Shown: positions 31,464 to 39,856, counted from the stretch's first letter. The stretch: 64,000 nucleotides of DNA from Pseudomonas sp. Irchel 3E20 (GCF_900187645.1 NZ_FYEE01000007.1:210531-274530); one strand, 5' to 3'. The notes: generated from the letters alone by a model not told the origin. Translations and numbers: made by a program.

Positions 31464-32396
31464 ATGGATGTACTCAATAGCCTGCGGGTGTTCGTGCAGG
31501 TGGTCGATAGCGGCAGCTTTACGGCTGCGGCACAGGCCCTGGATCTTTCGACCGCGCAGGTCTCGCGCCTGGTGGCGGACCTGGAGCAGCACGTGCAGGC
31601 GCGCCTGCTGCAACGCACCACCCGGCGCCTGGGCCTGACTGACGCCGGCGAGCGCTTTTTGCTGCGCGGGCGGCAGATCCTCGAAGAAATGCAAGTGGCC
31701 ACCGCCGAAGCCCGTGGCGCCCACCTCAAGCCCAGCGGGCGCTTGCGCGTGCATACCCTGCACGGCCTCGGCATGCTGATAACCCCGCTGATCGCCCGCT
31801 ACTGCGAGCTGTACCCGGACGTGGTGTTCGAACTGAGCCTGTCCCAGCGCAACCCCGACCCGTTGGAAGAAGGCCACGACGTGGTGATTTCCATCGCCCA
31901 GGAACTGGCCGATTCCCAGTTCGTCGCCCAGGTCATCGGGCAGATCTACAGCGCGCCGTTCGCCTCGCCCGCGTATCTGCAGCGCCACGGTGTGCCGGCC
32001 AGCCCGGCGGCGCTGAACGAGCACCGCTGCTTGCGCTTGCTCGACCCGATGTACAGCGACCAATGGCAGTTTCACGATGCGGAGGGCGAGCAGGGCGTCC
32101 TGCCGGGGCCGACCTTCCAAAGCAACGTCGCTGAATCCATGGTCAACGCCTCGGAGGCGGGCATGGGCGTGAGCCTGGTGCCGTTCTACGCCGCCACCCG
32201 CCCGCTCAGTGAAGGCCGCTTGCTGCGTTTGCTGCCCGCCTATCGCCTGCGCGAGCGCAACGTCTACGCGCTGTACCCGTCGCGGCGCTTTCTCGACGCC
32301 AAGGTGCGCACCTGGGTGGACTTTCTCCAGGCTGAGCTGCCCCAAGTCTTCGCCGCGCACGAAGCGGTGATGAACGACCCGCGACACTGGGCTTGA
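31464..32396 (+). CDS. LysR family transcriptional regulator
   Basis: A 310-residue LysR regulator of the CrgA-like group. The N-terminal helix-turn-helix (VVDSGSFTAAAQALDLSTAQVSR) is followed by the effector domain. The target is unknown. The nearest genes are the divergent DUF2790 gene 121 bases away and the downstream thioredoxin-like gene, 60 bases away on the same strand. It follows the benzoate uptake genes, but the operator there is of XylS type, so it is not an obvious regulator of them. Confidence 0.9.
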   Translation: MDVLNSLRVFVQVVDSGSFTAAAQALDLSTAQVSRLVADLEQHVQARLLQRTTRRLGLTDAGERFLLRGRQILEEMQVATAEARGAHLKPSGRLRVHTLHGLGMLITPLIARYCELYPDVVFELSLSQRNPDPLEEGHDVVISIAQELADSQFVAQVIGQIYSAPFASPAYLQRHGVPASPAALNEHRCLRLLDPMYSDQWQFHDAEGEQGVLPGPTFQSNVAESMVNASEAGMGVSLVPFYAATRPLSEGRLLRLLPAYRLRERNVYALYPSRRFLDAKVRTWVDFLQAELPQVFAAHEAVMNDPRHWA

Positions 32397-32456
32397 CGCT
32401 CGCGCTGCGGGGCGGGTGTAGACTGGCGGCTCGTTTATCCAGGCAAGGAGTCGGCA

Positions 32457-32924
32457 GTGAAATTTTTCCCGGTGGTGATCTTGAGCCTCATGCCCCTGTG
32501 GGCGCAGGCGTTGGAAGTGGGCGAGAAACTGGCGCCCTGGACCCTGCTCGACCAGTTCGACCAGAGCTACAGCCTCAACGACCAGACCCGCACCCTGCTG
32601 GTGGCGCGCACCATGGACGGCGCCAAACTGGTCAAAGCCGTGCTGCTGGACCAGCCCAAGGGCTACCTCGAAGCCCGCGACGCGGTGTTCGTCGCCAATA
32701 TCGAACCGATGCCCAAGTTGATCGCGCGGATGTTCGCCATCCCCGCCATGCGCGATTACCCGTATCGGGTCATGCTCGACCGTGATGGCCAGGTAGTGGC
32801 GGCATACCCGGGCGCGGCGGACAAAGTGCTGTGGCTGCAACTGGACCACGGCCAGGTGCAGCAGGTGCGCGAATTCGATAACGCCGCCAGCCTGCGCGAG
32901 GCGCTGGAGAAGCCGCTGCCATGA
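32457..32924 (+). CDS. Small exported thioredoxin-fold-like protein
   Basis: A 155-residue protein starting at a GTG preceded by aaggag. A signal peptide (residues 1-19, ending AQA-LE) is followed by EVGEKLAPWTLLDQFDQSYSL, the opening pattern of thioredoxin-like or YtfJ-like proteins, but no CxxC motif is present and the protein has no cysteine. It overlaps the next membrane protein gene by 4 bases (ATGA), so the two are coupled. Its function is unknown. Confidence 0.75.
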   Translation: MKFFPVVILSLMPLWAQALEVGEKLAPWTLLDQFDQSYSLNDQTRTLLVARTMDGAKLVKAVLLDQPKGYLEARDAVFVANIEPMPKLIARMFAIPAMRDYPYRVMLDRDGQVVAAYPGAADKVLWLQLDHGQVQQVREFDNAASLREALEKPLP

Positions 32925-33619
32925 TCGGCGCCGAACTGCTGTCGGGCACCAGCCTGCTGGTCGGTTGGCTGATTTACCTGCCGGTACTGGCCTGGGCCCT
33001 GCTGCGTTCGCCGTGGGTCGAGTTGTTCAGCGACACCCGCCGCCAGCACCTGCTGTTCGGCACGGTGTTCGCACTGTTCTTGCTGTGGCTGATGCGCCGC
33101 GACTTCGACACCGGCGTGTCCTACCACTTTATCGGCATGACTGTGGTCACCCTGCTGCTGGACTGGCCGTTGGCCATAGTCGGCGGCCTGGTGGCGCAAA
33201 TCGGCCTGGCCCTGCTGGGGCGCCAGGACTGGGTGGCACTGGGGGTCAACGGCAGCCTGTTGATCCTGTTGCCGGTGCTGGTCACCGAATGCTGCGCTTT
33301 GCTGGTGGAACGGGCGCAGCCGCGCAACCCCTTCGTGTACATTTTTTGTTCAGGTTTCTTCGCGGCGGCGCTGGCCGCCTTGTTGTGCCTGCTGGCCACG
33401 CTGGGGCTGTTGTGGGTTGACGGCGTGTTCGCCATGCCTGAGTGGCTGGAGGATTTTGTCGGCTACCTGTGGCTGATTATTTTCCCGGAGGCCTTTATCA
33501 ACGGCATGTTGGTCAGCGCCCTGGTGGTGTTTTGCCCCGAATGGCTGGAAACCTTCAACCGCACACGCTACCTCTCGGCGCCCTGGAACGACGACGACCA
33601 ACGGCGCCCGCGAGGTTGA
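32921..33619 (+). CDS. CbiM-like energy-coupling factor permease family membrane protein
   Basis: A 232-residue integral membrane protein with about six membrane segments. The pattern resembles CbiM-type (PF01891-like) proteins that serve as substrate units of cobalt/nickel ECF transporters, as commonly annotated for this gene in Pseudomonas. No CbiN/Q/O partners are nearby, and the N-terminal metal-binding MHIxxG motif of true CbiM is absent, so metal transport is doubtful. It is coupled to the preceding exported protein by a 4-base overlap. Confidence 0.65.
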   Translation: MIGAELLSGTSLLVGWLIYLPVLAWALLRSPWVELFSDTRRQHLLFGTVFALFLLWLMRRDFDTGVSYHFIGMTVVTLLLDWPLAIVGGLVAQIGLALLGRQDWVALGVNGSLLILLPVLVTECCALLVERAQPRNPFVYIFCSGFFAAALAALLCLLATLGLLWVDGVFAMPEWLEDFVGYLWLIIFPEAFINGMLVSALVVFCPEWLETFNRTRYLSAPWNDDDQRRPRG

Positions 33620-33683
33620 TCCACGTCAAGGACGGCCCGGGGGCCGCGTCGCATGCTCTGGGAAATTTCTCAGGAGCAGCGTC

Positions 33684-33899
33684 ATGAGCGTTTATGAATG
33701 GGCACGGCAGGAACTGCGGCAAAGTCTCGATTGCGCACAAGAGGTGGGTTTTGACCCGGGCCTGAGCCTACGCGCCTTACTCAGTGCGGTGGTGCAACAG
33801 AGCAAGGGCGTGCGCAGCCTGGAAGACTTGGCCGATGAACTGCAGTTCTTGGCCGAAAACCTGGACGACGGCCAGGATTACGGTTTTATGCGGCCTTAG
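33684..33899 (+). CDS. Small conserved acidic protein of unknown function
   Basis: A 71-residue protein without a signal peptide or membrane segment (MSVYEWARQELRQSLDCAQE at the start; ADELQFLAENLDDGQDYGFM near the end). A good Shine-Dalgarno (caggag) precedes the ATG. It is probably helical and acidic. I do not recognise a family with known function. It lies convergent with yacG, with a short REP palindrome between them. Confidence 0.7.
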   Translation: MSVYEWARQELRQSLDCAQEVGFDPGLSLRALLSAVVQQSKGVRSLEDLADELQFLAENLDDGQDYGFMRP

Positions 33900-33918
33900 G
33901 GCTGGCACCCCTGAGCCG

Positions 33919-33944
33919 GTGGGAGCCGGCGGGCCCGCTCCCAC
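33919..33944. repeat. Single REP palindrome between convergent genes
   Basis: The arms gtgggagc and gctcccac surround ten GC-rich bases, in the 58-base gap between two convergent genes. It may act as a weak bidirectional terminator. Confidence 0.6.
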
Positions 33945-33957
33945 AGGGGCCGCAGCC

Positions 33958-34161
33958 TTAGTGCGCGCGCGGCGGCAGGTCGTCGCTGAACAGGTCGTCT
34001 TCGGCGTCCGGGGCGACCGGGATCTTGTGTTCTTCGGCCGCCCAGGCGCCGAGGTCGATCAGTTTGCAGCGGTCTGAACAAAAGGGCCGGTTGGCATTGC
34101 TGGCGTTCCATTCCACGGGCGCGCCGCAGGTTGGGCATTCGACGGTCAAGGGTTGGCTCAT
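33958..34161 (-). CDS. yacG: DNA gyrase inhibitor YacG
   Basis: A 67-residue zinc protein that binds GyrB and inhibits gyrase in E. coli. Four cysteines form the zinc site: CPTC at residues 9-12 and CSDRC at 28-32, followed by the conserved [16 protein letters not shown]. The acidic tail ([12 protein letters not shown]) is typical. It overlaps coaE by 4 bases in the pilC-pilD-coaE-yacG operon, an order shared with P. aeruginosa. Confidence 0.95.
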   Translation of the reverse strand: MSQPLTVECPTCGAPVEWNASNANRPFCSDRCKLIDLGAWAAEEHKIPVAPDAEDDLFSDDLPPRAH

Positions 34162-34781
34162 GACTGGCCTCCACGCAAGGTTAGGTAAAAGTGATGCAAC
34201 CGCTCGACTTCACTGTGCAGCCAGGCGAGGTCGCGGTCGTTGACCAGCACGTCATCGGCATGACGCAGGCGTTCTTCGCGGCTGGCCTGGGCCTTGAGAA
34301 TCGCCTGCACCTGTTCTTCGCTGGTTTGGTCGCGCAGCAGGGTACGCGCAATTTGCAGGGGCTGCGGCGCATCCACCACCAGCACCCGCTGGGTTATCGC
34401 CCGCTGCCCGGCCTCGATCAACAGCGGCGACACCAAAATGGCGTAGGGCGATGTGGCGCTGGCCAGGTTGTCGGCGATTTCCCGGGCGATCAGCGGGTGT
34501 AGCAATGCCTCCAGCCAACGCCGCTCCTGGGGCTCCTGAAAAATCAGCGCACGCAACGCGCCGCGGTCGAGTTGGCCGTCGGCTTGGAGCACGCCGGGGC
34601 CGAAATGCTCGGCGATCTGCGCCAGGGCCGGGCGCCCCGGTTCCACCACCCAGCGCGAAGCGTGATCGGCGTCCACCACGTGCACGCCCAATTCGATAAA
34701 CCGCTGGGCCGCCGCGCTTTTGCCGCTGCCGATGCCGCCGGTCAGGCCCAGGACCCAGGGTGTGTTTACAGAGGTATTCAT
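34158..34781 (-). CDS. coaE: Dephospho-CoA kinase
   Basis: Cytoplasmic kinase for the final step of coenzyme A synthesis; 207 residues. The P-loop [11 protein letters not shown] is at residues 12-22, with the conserved [13 protein letters not shown] and HPLIAREI segments following. The ATG at 34781 overlaps the pilD stop by one base (TGATG), giving translational coupling; an upstream in-frame start would run into pilD. Confidence 0.95.
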   Translation of the reverse strand: MNTSVNTPWVLGLTGGIGSGKSAAAQRFIELGVHVVDADHASRWVVEPGRPALAQIAEHFGPGVLQADGQLDRGALRALIFQEPQERRWLEALLHPLIAREIADNLASATSPYAILVSPLLIEAGQRAITQRVLVVDAPQPLQIARTLLRDQTSEEQVQAILKAQASREERLRHADDVLVNDRDLAWLHSEVERLHHFYLTLRGGQS

Positions 34782-35650
34782 CAGTAACCGACAAACTGCC
34801 AATAGAAGTCGGCCATTTGACCACCCCAGAGCAAGGCAATCCAGCCGGCAATCGCCAGATACGGGCCAAACGGAATGGGCGTGGTGCTTTGCGCACGCCG
34901 CAGGCGCAGCCAGATCAGCCCCAGCACGGCGCCCACCAGGGACGACAGCAGGATCGTTAAAGGCAGCACCTGCCAGCCGCCCCAGGCGCCGAGCAGGGCC
35001 AGCAGTTTGAAATCACCCTGGCCGATGCCGTCCTTGCCGGTCAGTAATTTGAACAGCCAATACACCGACCACAGGCTCAGGTAACCGGCCACCGCACCCC
35101 ACAGCGCGTCGCCCAGGGGCACGAACAGGCCGAAGCTGTTGACGATCAACCCCAGCCACAGCAGCGGCAGCACCAGCACGTCCGGCAGCAATTGGTGCTC
35201 GGCGTCGATCAGGCTCAAGGCCAGCAAGCCCCAGGACAGCACCAGCAACGCGGCGCAGGCCCAGCCCGGGCCCAGGTGCCAGGCGACAAAAGCCGAGAGC
35301 ACGCCGCAGGCCAGTTCCACCAGCGGGTAGCGGGGGCTGATGGGGTGTTGGCAGTCGGCGCAGCGGCCGCGCAGCAGCAGGTAGCCGAGCAGCGGAATGT
35401 TGTGCCACGGCCGCACCGGTCGGGCGCAATGGGGGCAATGGGAGTGGGGCAGCAGCAGGTTGAAGGTGGGGCCGGGTGGTTCGGCGGGCAGTGCCAGTGC
35501 TTCAAGGGCCTGGGCGCGCCAGTCGCGTTCGAGCATCGTGGGCAGGCGCCAGGCCAGCACATTCAGGAAACTGCCGACCACCAGCCCCAGCACCAGGGCC
35601 AGGGTGGCGAACGCTACGGGGTGGGCGGCGAGGAAATCACTCAAGGGCAT
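34781..35650 (-). CDS. pilD: Prepilin peptidase/N-methyltransferase PilD
   Basis: Inner-membrane aspartyl protease that cleaves type IV prepilins and type II pseudopilins and methylates the new N-terminus; 289 residues with about eight membrane segments. The cytoplasmic zinc loop has HCPHC and CADC, and the catalytic aspartates lie in [13 protein letters not shown] and [15 protein letters not shown]. It is complete, so the prepilins in this window can be processed, as can any type II secretion pseudopilins elsewhere, which may explain its retention. Confidence 0.95.
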   Translation of the reverse strand: MPLSDFLAAHPVAFATLALVLGLVVGSFLNVLAWRLPTMLERDWRAQALEALALPAEPPGPTFNLLLPHSHCPHCARPVRPWHNIPLLGYLLLRGRCADCQHPISPRYPLVELACGVLSAFVAWHLGPGWACAALLVLSWGLLALSLIDAEHQLLPDVLVLPLLWLGLIVNSFGLFVPLGDALWGAVAGYLSLWSVYWLFKLLTGKDGIGQGDFKLLALLGAWGGWQVLPLTILLSSLVGAVLGLIWLRLRRAQSTTPIPFGPYLAIAGWIALLWGGQMADFYWQFVGY

Positions 35651-35652
35651 GT

Positions 35653-36861
35653 TCAGATCGCTGTGCCGAGTTGGAAAACGGGAAGGTACATGGCAACCAC
35701 CAGGCCGCCGACGATCACCCCCAGAACCGCCATGATGAACGGTTCCAGCAGGCTGGTCAGGTTATCGACCCAGTGATCGACTTCATCCTCGTAGAAGGTC
35801 GCGATTTTTTCCAGCATCAGCTCCAGGGTGCCGGATTCTTCGCCAATGGCCGTCATCTGGATCGCCATCGGCGTGAATAACCCGCAGTGGCCCATGGCGA
35901 CATGCAATTGGGTGCCGCTGGCCACCGCTGCGCTCACCTCGCGCACGGTGTCGCTGAAGCGGCGGCTGCCCATGGCCCCGGCCACCGAGTTCAGCGCCTG
36001 CACCAGCGGCACCCCGGCGGCGAAGGTGGTGGCCAGCGTGCGGGCGTAACGTGCCAGGGCGGACTTATAGAGCAAAGTGCCCACCAGCGGCAGGCGTAGC
36101 AGGCAGCGGTCCAGGGCATCGCGGCACCACGCCGAGCGCCGCAGGCCCTGGCGCAGTGCGGCAGCGGCCGCCACGGCTACGGTGAACAACACTGCCCACC
36201 AGGCCTGGAGAAACTCGGCCAAAGCAATCACCAGCAAGGTGAATGCCGGCAGCTGCGCGCCAAAACCGCTGAACAGGCTCTGGAATTGCGGCACCACCTT
36301 GATAAGCAGAATCGTGCTGACGATCACCGCGACCACCACCACTGCCAGCGGATAGGTCAGGGCTTTTTTCACCCTGGTCTTGAGCCGCTCGCTTTTTTCC
36401 TGATAGGTGGCGACGCGGTCGAGCAGGGTATCGAGGGCGCCGGCCTGCTCCCCGGCGTCGATCAGGTTGCAGTAGAGCGTGTCGAAGTACCGCGGCTGGT
36501 TGCGCAGCGCCGTGGCCAGGCTGCTGCCGGCGGCGATGTCCTGTTTGAGCTGGCGCGCCAGTGGGCCCAACTGCGCCTCGGCACCGCCTTGGGCCATCAG
36601 CTCCAGCGCCTGCAATAGCGGCACGCCGGCCTTGGCCAGGGTGGCCAGTTGGCGGGTGAAGCGGGCCATGTCCATGGCGTTGATCCGGTGGCGCGGGGCG
36701 AACAGCGGCGCGGTTTTTTTGCGCACCCGGTGCGCCGTAATGCCCTGCTGGCGCAAGCGGGCCTTGACCAGCGGCAGGTCGGCGGCGCTGAGTTCGCCGG
36801 TTTTACGCAGGCCCTGGCGGTCGATGCCTTCCCAGGTGAATACGGAGGTTTTCGTGCTCAT
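35653..36861 (-). CDS. pilC: Type IV pilus inner membrane platform protein PilC
   Basis: Polytopic platform protein on which pilins assemble; 402 residues with two T2SSF domains (MDMARFTRQLATLAKAGVPL and ARYARTLATTFAAGVPLVQA) and three membrane segments. The ATG at 36861 gives MSTKTSVFTWEGIDRQG; upstream codons are non-conserved. It is two bases from pilD. In P. aeruginosa the ATPase gene pilB lies between pilA and pilC, but here the 229 bases between the divergent pilC and pilA hold no gene. Confidence 0.94.
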   Translation of the reverse strand: MSTKTSVFTWEGIDRQGLRKTGELSAADLPLVKARLRQQGITAHRVRKKTAPLFAPRHRINAMDMARFTRQLATLAKAGVPLLQALELMAQGGAEAQLGPLARQLKQDIAAGSSLATALRNQPRYFDTLYCNLIDAGEQAGALDTLLDRVATYQEKSERLKTRVKKALTYPLAVVVVAVIVSTILLIKVVPQFQSLFSGFGAQLPAFTLLVIALAEFLQAWWAVLFTVAVAAAAALRQGLRRSAWCRDALDRCLLRLPLVGTLLYKSALARYARTLATTFAAGVPLVQALNSVAGAMGSRRFSDTVREVSAAVASGTQLHVAMGHCGLFTPMAIQMTAIGEESGTLELMLEKIATFYEDEVDHWVDNLTSLLEPFIMAVLGVIVGGLVVAMYLPVFQLGTAI

Positions 36862-37025
36862 CCTTGAGTCCTTGGGTCGCCCTGACGAAGTGCCTAAGCC
36901 TAGCCGCCAGCATGGGCCCGGCACATGGCAGGGCGGTGACGGAAAAGGGCAGGTTGGGCGCGGATTTGCCAGGGGGCAAAACGCCAGCCCGGGCCGAACG
37001 CCCCGTAGCGGTGGGGCTGTAGCCT

Positions 37026-37041
37026 TGGCACAAGCTATGCA
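37026..37041 (+). promoter_or_regulatory. Sigma-54 promoter of pilA
   Basis: The sequence ttggcacaagctatgca has GG and GC separated by ten bases (TGGCAC-N5-ATGC), matching the sigma-54 -24/-12 consensus apart from one base. It lies about 50 bases before the pilA ATG. This is how pilA is driven by RpoN and PilR in P. aeruginosa. Confidence 0.8.
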
Positions 37042-37090
37042 CCGTGGGCTTCCCGGTCACATGACCTTACGCAAAACCAGGAGTTGGCCC

Positions 37091-37507
37091 ATGCCTCGCC
37101 AGAAAGGATTCTCCCTGCTCGAACTGCTGATCGTGGTCGCGATCATCGGCATTCTGACCACCGTGGCCTTGCCGCTGTATTCCAAATACCAGGCCAGGGC
37201 CACGGTTACCGCTGCCCTGGCCGAGGTCGCGGCACTGAAAGTGCCCTTTGAAGACCTGATAAACCAAGGCACCGACCCCACGCTGGCGCTGATTGGCGGC
37301 CGCCCCAGCACCGCCAACTGCACCCTGGACGCTTCCGGCTCCGCAGCCACCGGGGCGGGGGCCATCACCTGTACCCTGGCCAATGCCCCGGCGCCGGCTC
37401 TGGGCGAAACCGTCACCCTGAGCCGTACCCAGGCCGAAGGCTGGAGCTGCGCCACCAGTGTGCCAGCCGATTACGCGCCCAAAGGTTGCGGCGCCAGCAG
37501 TACCTGA
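37091..37507 (+). CDS. pilA: Type IV major pilin PilA
   Basis: Pilin, 138 residues. The short leader MPRQKG is cleaved before FSLLELLIVVAIIGILTTVA, with Glu at mature position 5. The globular part contains four cysteines (NCTLDAS, ITCTLAN, WSCATS, GCGASS), the last pair fitting the C-terminal disulfide loop. The start at 37091 gives a normal leader; upstream in-frame codons are antisense to pilC. It has a sigma-54 promoter and its own terminator and is divergent from pilC. Confidence 0.92.
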   Translation: MPRQKGFSLLELLIVVAIIGILTTVALPLYSKYQARATVTAALAEVAALKVPFEDLINQGTDPTLALIGGRPSTANCTLDASGSAATGAGAITCTLANAPAPALGETVTLSRTQAEGWSCATSVPADYAPKGCGASST

Positions 37508-37542
37508 TGGCAGAAGCCGCAACTTGCACGCAAGAAACCTCG

Positions 37543-37574
37543 CGGTCATGCAAATTGCATGACCGTGGTTTTTT
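37543..37574 (+). terminator. Terminator of pilA
   Basis: A nearly perfect palindrome (cggtcatgc / gcatgaccg around aaatt) is followed by tggtttttt, 36 bases after the pilA stop. Confidence 0.88.
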
Positions 37575-37612
37575 GTGTTTTTTATAACGTGTTGATTAAT
37601 AAGGGATTATTT

Positions 37613-37642
37613 GCTGTGCAAAAGTTGGCACAGCCCCTGCAA
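37613..37642 (+). promoter_or_regulatory. Second sigma-54 promoter, with overlapping inverted repeat, before the BON gene
   Basis: At 37626-37642, ttggcacagcccctgca shows GG-N10-GC (TGGCAC-N5-CTGC), a good sigma-54 promoter about 70 bases before the BON-domain gene. The inverted repeat gctgtgc (37613-37619) and gcacagc (37629-37635) overlaps its -24 element and could be an operator. Confidence 0.7.
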
Positions 37643-37711
37643 TAACCCTGTTAACCCTGACGCCACACAGCTCTACGGCGCAGACCTTCTAGAAAAACAG
37701 GAGTTACTCGT

Positions 37712-38059
37712 ATGAAGAAGTTCGCTATCGCTGCCGCAACTGCTACCGCACTGACCCTGACCATGGCCAACGTGGCTTTCGCCCAAACCTCCCAGGCACC
37801 AATGACCCTGGCGGCCGGTGAAGTGACCAAGGCGAAAGAAACCACTACCGACACTTGGATCACCACCAAGGTCAAGGCTGACCTGCTGACCGAAAAAGGC
37901 ATTCCAGGCACCGATATCAAAGTCGAAACCAACAAAGGCGTGGTTTCCCTGTCTTCCGAAGTGGCGGTAACCGACGCTCAGAAGGACATCGCAGTAGCCA
38001 TCACCAAGAAAATCAAAGGCGTTAAAGCGGTATCGGCTGACGGCCTGAAATCCGAGTAA
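37712..38059 (+). CDS. BON domain periplasmic protein
   Basis: A 115-residue exported protein with a signal peptide (residues 1-24, ending AFA-QT) and one BON domain (TTDTWITTKVKADLLTEKGI, DIKVETNKGVVSLSSEVAV). BON domains occur in OsmY and similar envelope-stress or lipid-binding proteins. The gene is preceded by a sigma-54 promoter candidate rather than a sigma-S one. It has a long 3' region with hairpins. The exact role is unknown. Confidence 0.9.
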   Translation: MKKFAIAAATATALTLTMANVAFAQTSQAPMTLAAGEVTKAKETTTDTWITTKVKADLLTEKGIPGTDIKVETNKGVVSLSSEVAVTDAQKDIAVAITKKIKGVKAVSADGLKSE

Positions 38060-38170
38060 CACGCAAGCTTCTCGCTTGGACCGGGAGAAGGGGAGCGATC
38101 GGCGATCCAGTATTACGTCATCGCTCCCGAGTGGTTCACGCGCAAGGCCATAGGGATATGGCCACTGAAG

Positions 38171-38200
38171 GCCCCGGCAGTTTCTGCCGGGGCCTTTTTC
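38171..38200 (+). terminator. Terminator downstream of the BON gene
   Basis: The arms gccccggcag / ctgccggggc are followed by cttttt, about 110 bases after the BON gene stop. In between, an inverted repeat with arms gggagcgat and atcgctccc suggests a structured 3' UTR. Confidence 0.85.
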
Positions 38201-38257
38201 ATTGGATTGGCGGCCGCCAGGCTGATGGCGAATTGCTGTAACGCTGCCCATCTCTAT

Positions 38258-38280
38258 AGAATGAGAACTATTCATATTTA
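38258..38280 (+). promoter_or_regulatory. Fur-box-like site before the ECF sigma gene
   Basis: The sequence agaatgagaactattcatat contains the ATGAGAA...TTCAT pattern of Pseudomonas Fur boxes, 14-35 bases before the ATG of the FecI-type sigma gene. Iron repression by Fur is expected. The match is partial. Confidence 0.65.
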
Positions 38281-38293
38281 TGCCGTGGGATCT

Positions 38294-38803
38294 ATGCCCG
38301 TGTCCGCCCCTTCCAATAAGCTCGGTTTCTTCTTCAGTGACCATCACCGCTGGCTCTTGCAGCATGTGCAACGGCACCTGCGCAACCACGCCGATGCCGA
38401 GGACACGGCGGCGGAAACCTTCTGCCAGGTGCTGGCCTCGCGCATCGACCCGGAGCAGATCCTGCAGCCTCGGGCGTACCTGTCGACCATCGCCCGGCGC
38501 CTGATTTTCGACCGCCACCGGCGCCGCCAACTGGAAATCGCCTACCTGGAGCGCCTCGCCGCGTTGCCCGAGCAATTGTCGCCCTCGCCGCAAGAACAGG
38601 CCTTGCTGATCGAAGCCTTGAGTGCCATTGACCGTGCTCTGGCGGGGTTGCCCGCGATTGTGAAAAGCGCCTTCCTCTACAGCCAACTCGACGGTTTGAG
38701 CTACGTGGCGATCGCCCGACGTTTGGGCGTGTCCGAGCGCACGGTCAGCCGTTATATGAAGCAGGCCCTGCGCCAGGTGTACCTGGCCGAGGTGGCGCCG
38801 TGA
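38294..38803 (+). CDS. FecI-type ECF sigma factor
   Basis: RNA polymerase sigma factor of the iron-starvation FecI group, 169 residues. Region 2 (LQHVQRHLRNHADAEDTAAE, QPRAYLSTIARRLIFDRHRR) and region 4 (IVKSAFLYSQLDGLSYVAIA, VSERTVSRYMKQAL) are clear. The ATG at 38294 gives the usual short N-terminus and is preceded by a Fur-like box. It overlaps the FecR-type gene by 4 bases, and a siderophore receptor follows, forming a complete surface signalling set. Confidence 0.93.
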   Translation: MPVSAPSNKLGFFFSDHHRWLLQHVQRHLRNHADAEDTAAETFCQVLASRIDPEQILQPRAYLSTIARRLIFDRHRRRQLEIAYLERLAALPEQLSPSPQEQALLIEALSAIDRALAGLPAIVKSAFLYSQLDGLSYVAIARRLGVSERTVSRYMKQALRQVYLAEVAP

Positions 38804-39762
38804 GCCGCGCCGCCCTGGACCGGGCGGGCGAGCAGGCCATCGATTGGATGGTGCGCCTGCGCAGCGGCCAGGCCGACCCGCAATTGCAGGCCGGTTTGGC
38901 CGCGTGGTTGGCCCGCGACCCGGCCAATGCCCAGGCCTGGGAGCATTTGCAGCTGCGCCTGGGCGGCGCCTACGACACCTTGCGCAGCCTGGAGCCACGC
39001 GCCCCCGGCCAGGCGCGGGAAGTGCTGCTGCAACCGGGCACGTCGCGGCGCCAGGTGCTGCGCGGCCTCGCCGGGTTCGGCGTGCTGGCGGGGGGCCTGT
39101 GGCTGGGGGCGCAGAGCACACCCGGGCAGATGTTACTGGCGGACAAACGCACCGGCACCGGCGAGCGCCGCCAGTTCAGCCTGGCCGATGGCAGCCAGTT
39201 AAGCCTCAACGCCAACAGCGCCGTGGATGTGCGTTTCGAGGCCGGCCAGCGCTTGCTGTACCTGCGCGCCGGCGAGTTGATCGTGCAAGTGGCCCCGGAC
39301 CCCAACCGCCCGTTTCGCGTGCGCACCGCCCAAGGCGAAATCCGCGCCCTGGGCACCCGTTTCCTGGTGCGCCAAGAGGCCGAGGCCACCCGCGTGGTGG
39401 TGCTGGAACACGCGGTGCGCGCCAGCCTCGCGGACGGCACCTCGCGGGATGTGCAGCAAGGCCAGGCTGCGTTGCTCCACGCCGGGCGGATCGAGGCGTT
39501 GAGTAGCGACGAAAGCCACCGCGGCGATTGGCTGCAAGGGCGCCTGAGTGTGCTCGACGAGCCGCTGCTGGCGGTGGTCGATGCGTTGCGCCCGTACCGG
39601 CGCGGCATCATTCGCGTGGCCCCCCAGATCCGCCAGTTGCGGGTGCAGGGTGTGTTCCCCCTCGACGAGCCGGACCGCGCGCTGACCGCGTTGGCCGAAA
39701 CCCTGCCGATTACGGTCGAGCACTACGGCCCGTGGCTGACCTTGCTCGGCCCGCGGCGTTGA
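38800..39762 (+). CDS. FecR-type anti-sigma regulator
   Basis: Inner-membrane regulator of 320 residues that transmits the signal from a TonB-dependent receptor to the ECF sigma factor. It starts at a GTG overlapping the sigma gene stop. The N-terminal cytoplasmic part (AIDWMVRLRSGQADPQLQAG) is followed by a membrane segment near residue 95 (LAGFGVLAGGLWLGAQS) and a periplasmic FecR domain (GERRQFSLADGSQLSLNANS). The coupled order sigma-FecR-receptor is classical. Confidence 0.93.
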   Translation: MSRAALDRAGEQAIDWMVRLRSGQADPQLQAGLAAWLARDPANAQAWEHLQLRLGGAYDTLRSLEPRAPGQAREVLLQPGTSRRQVLRGLAGFGVLAGGLWLGAQSTPGQMLLADKRTGTGERRQFSLADGSQLSLNANSAVDVRFEAGQRLLYLRAGELIVQVAPDPNRPFRVRTAQGEIRALGTRFLVRQEAEATRVVVLEHAVRASLADGTSRDVQQGQAALLHAGRIEALSSDESHRGDWLQGRLSVLDEPLLAVVDALRPYRRGIIRVAPQIRQLRVQGVFPLDEPDRALTALAETLPITVEHYGPWLTLLGPRR

Positions 39763-39856
39763 AACTATTTTTGTGAACTCTTCTCATTCGTGTCCGGTTT
39801 TCATTTCTCGGCCCACCTATCTCCTGATATCGCCCACTTAAATTCAGGAGAACGCC

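Noticed and set aside
36479..37090. A long N-terminal extension upstream of PilA
   Set aside because: This stretch is antisense to pilC and contains the sigma-54 promoter. The leader starting at 37091 is the proper prepilin start.
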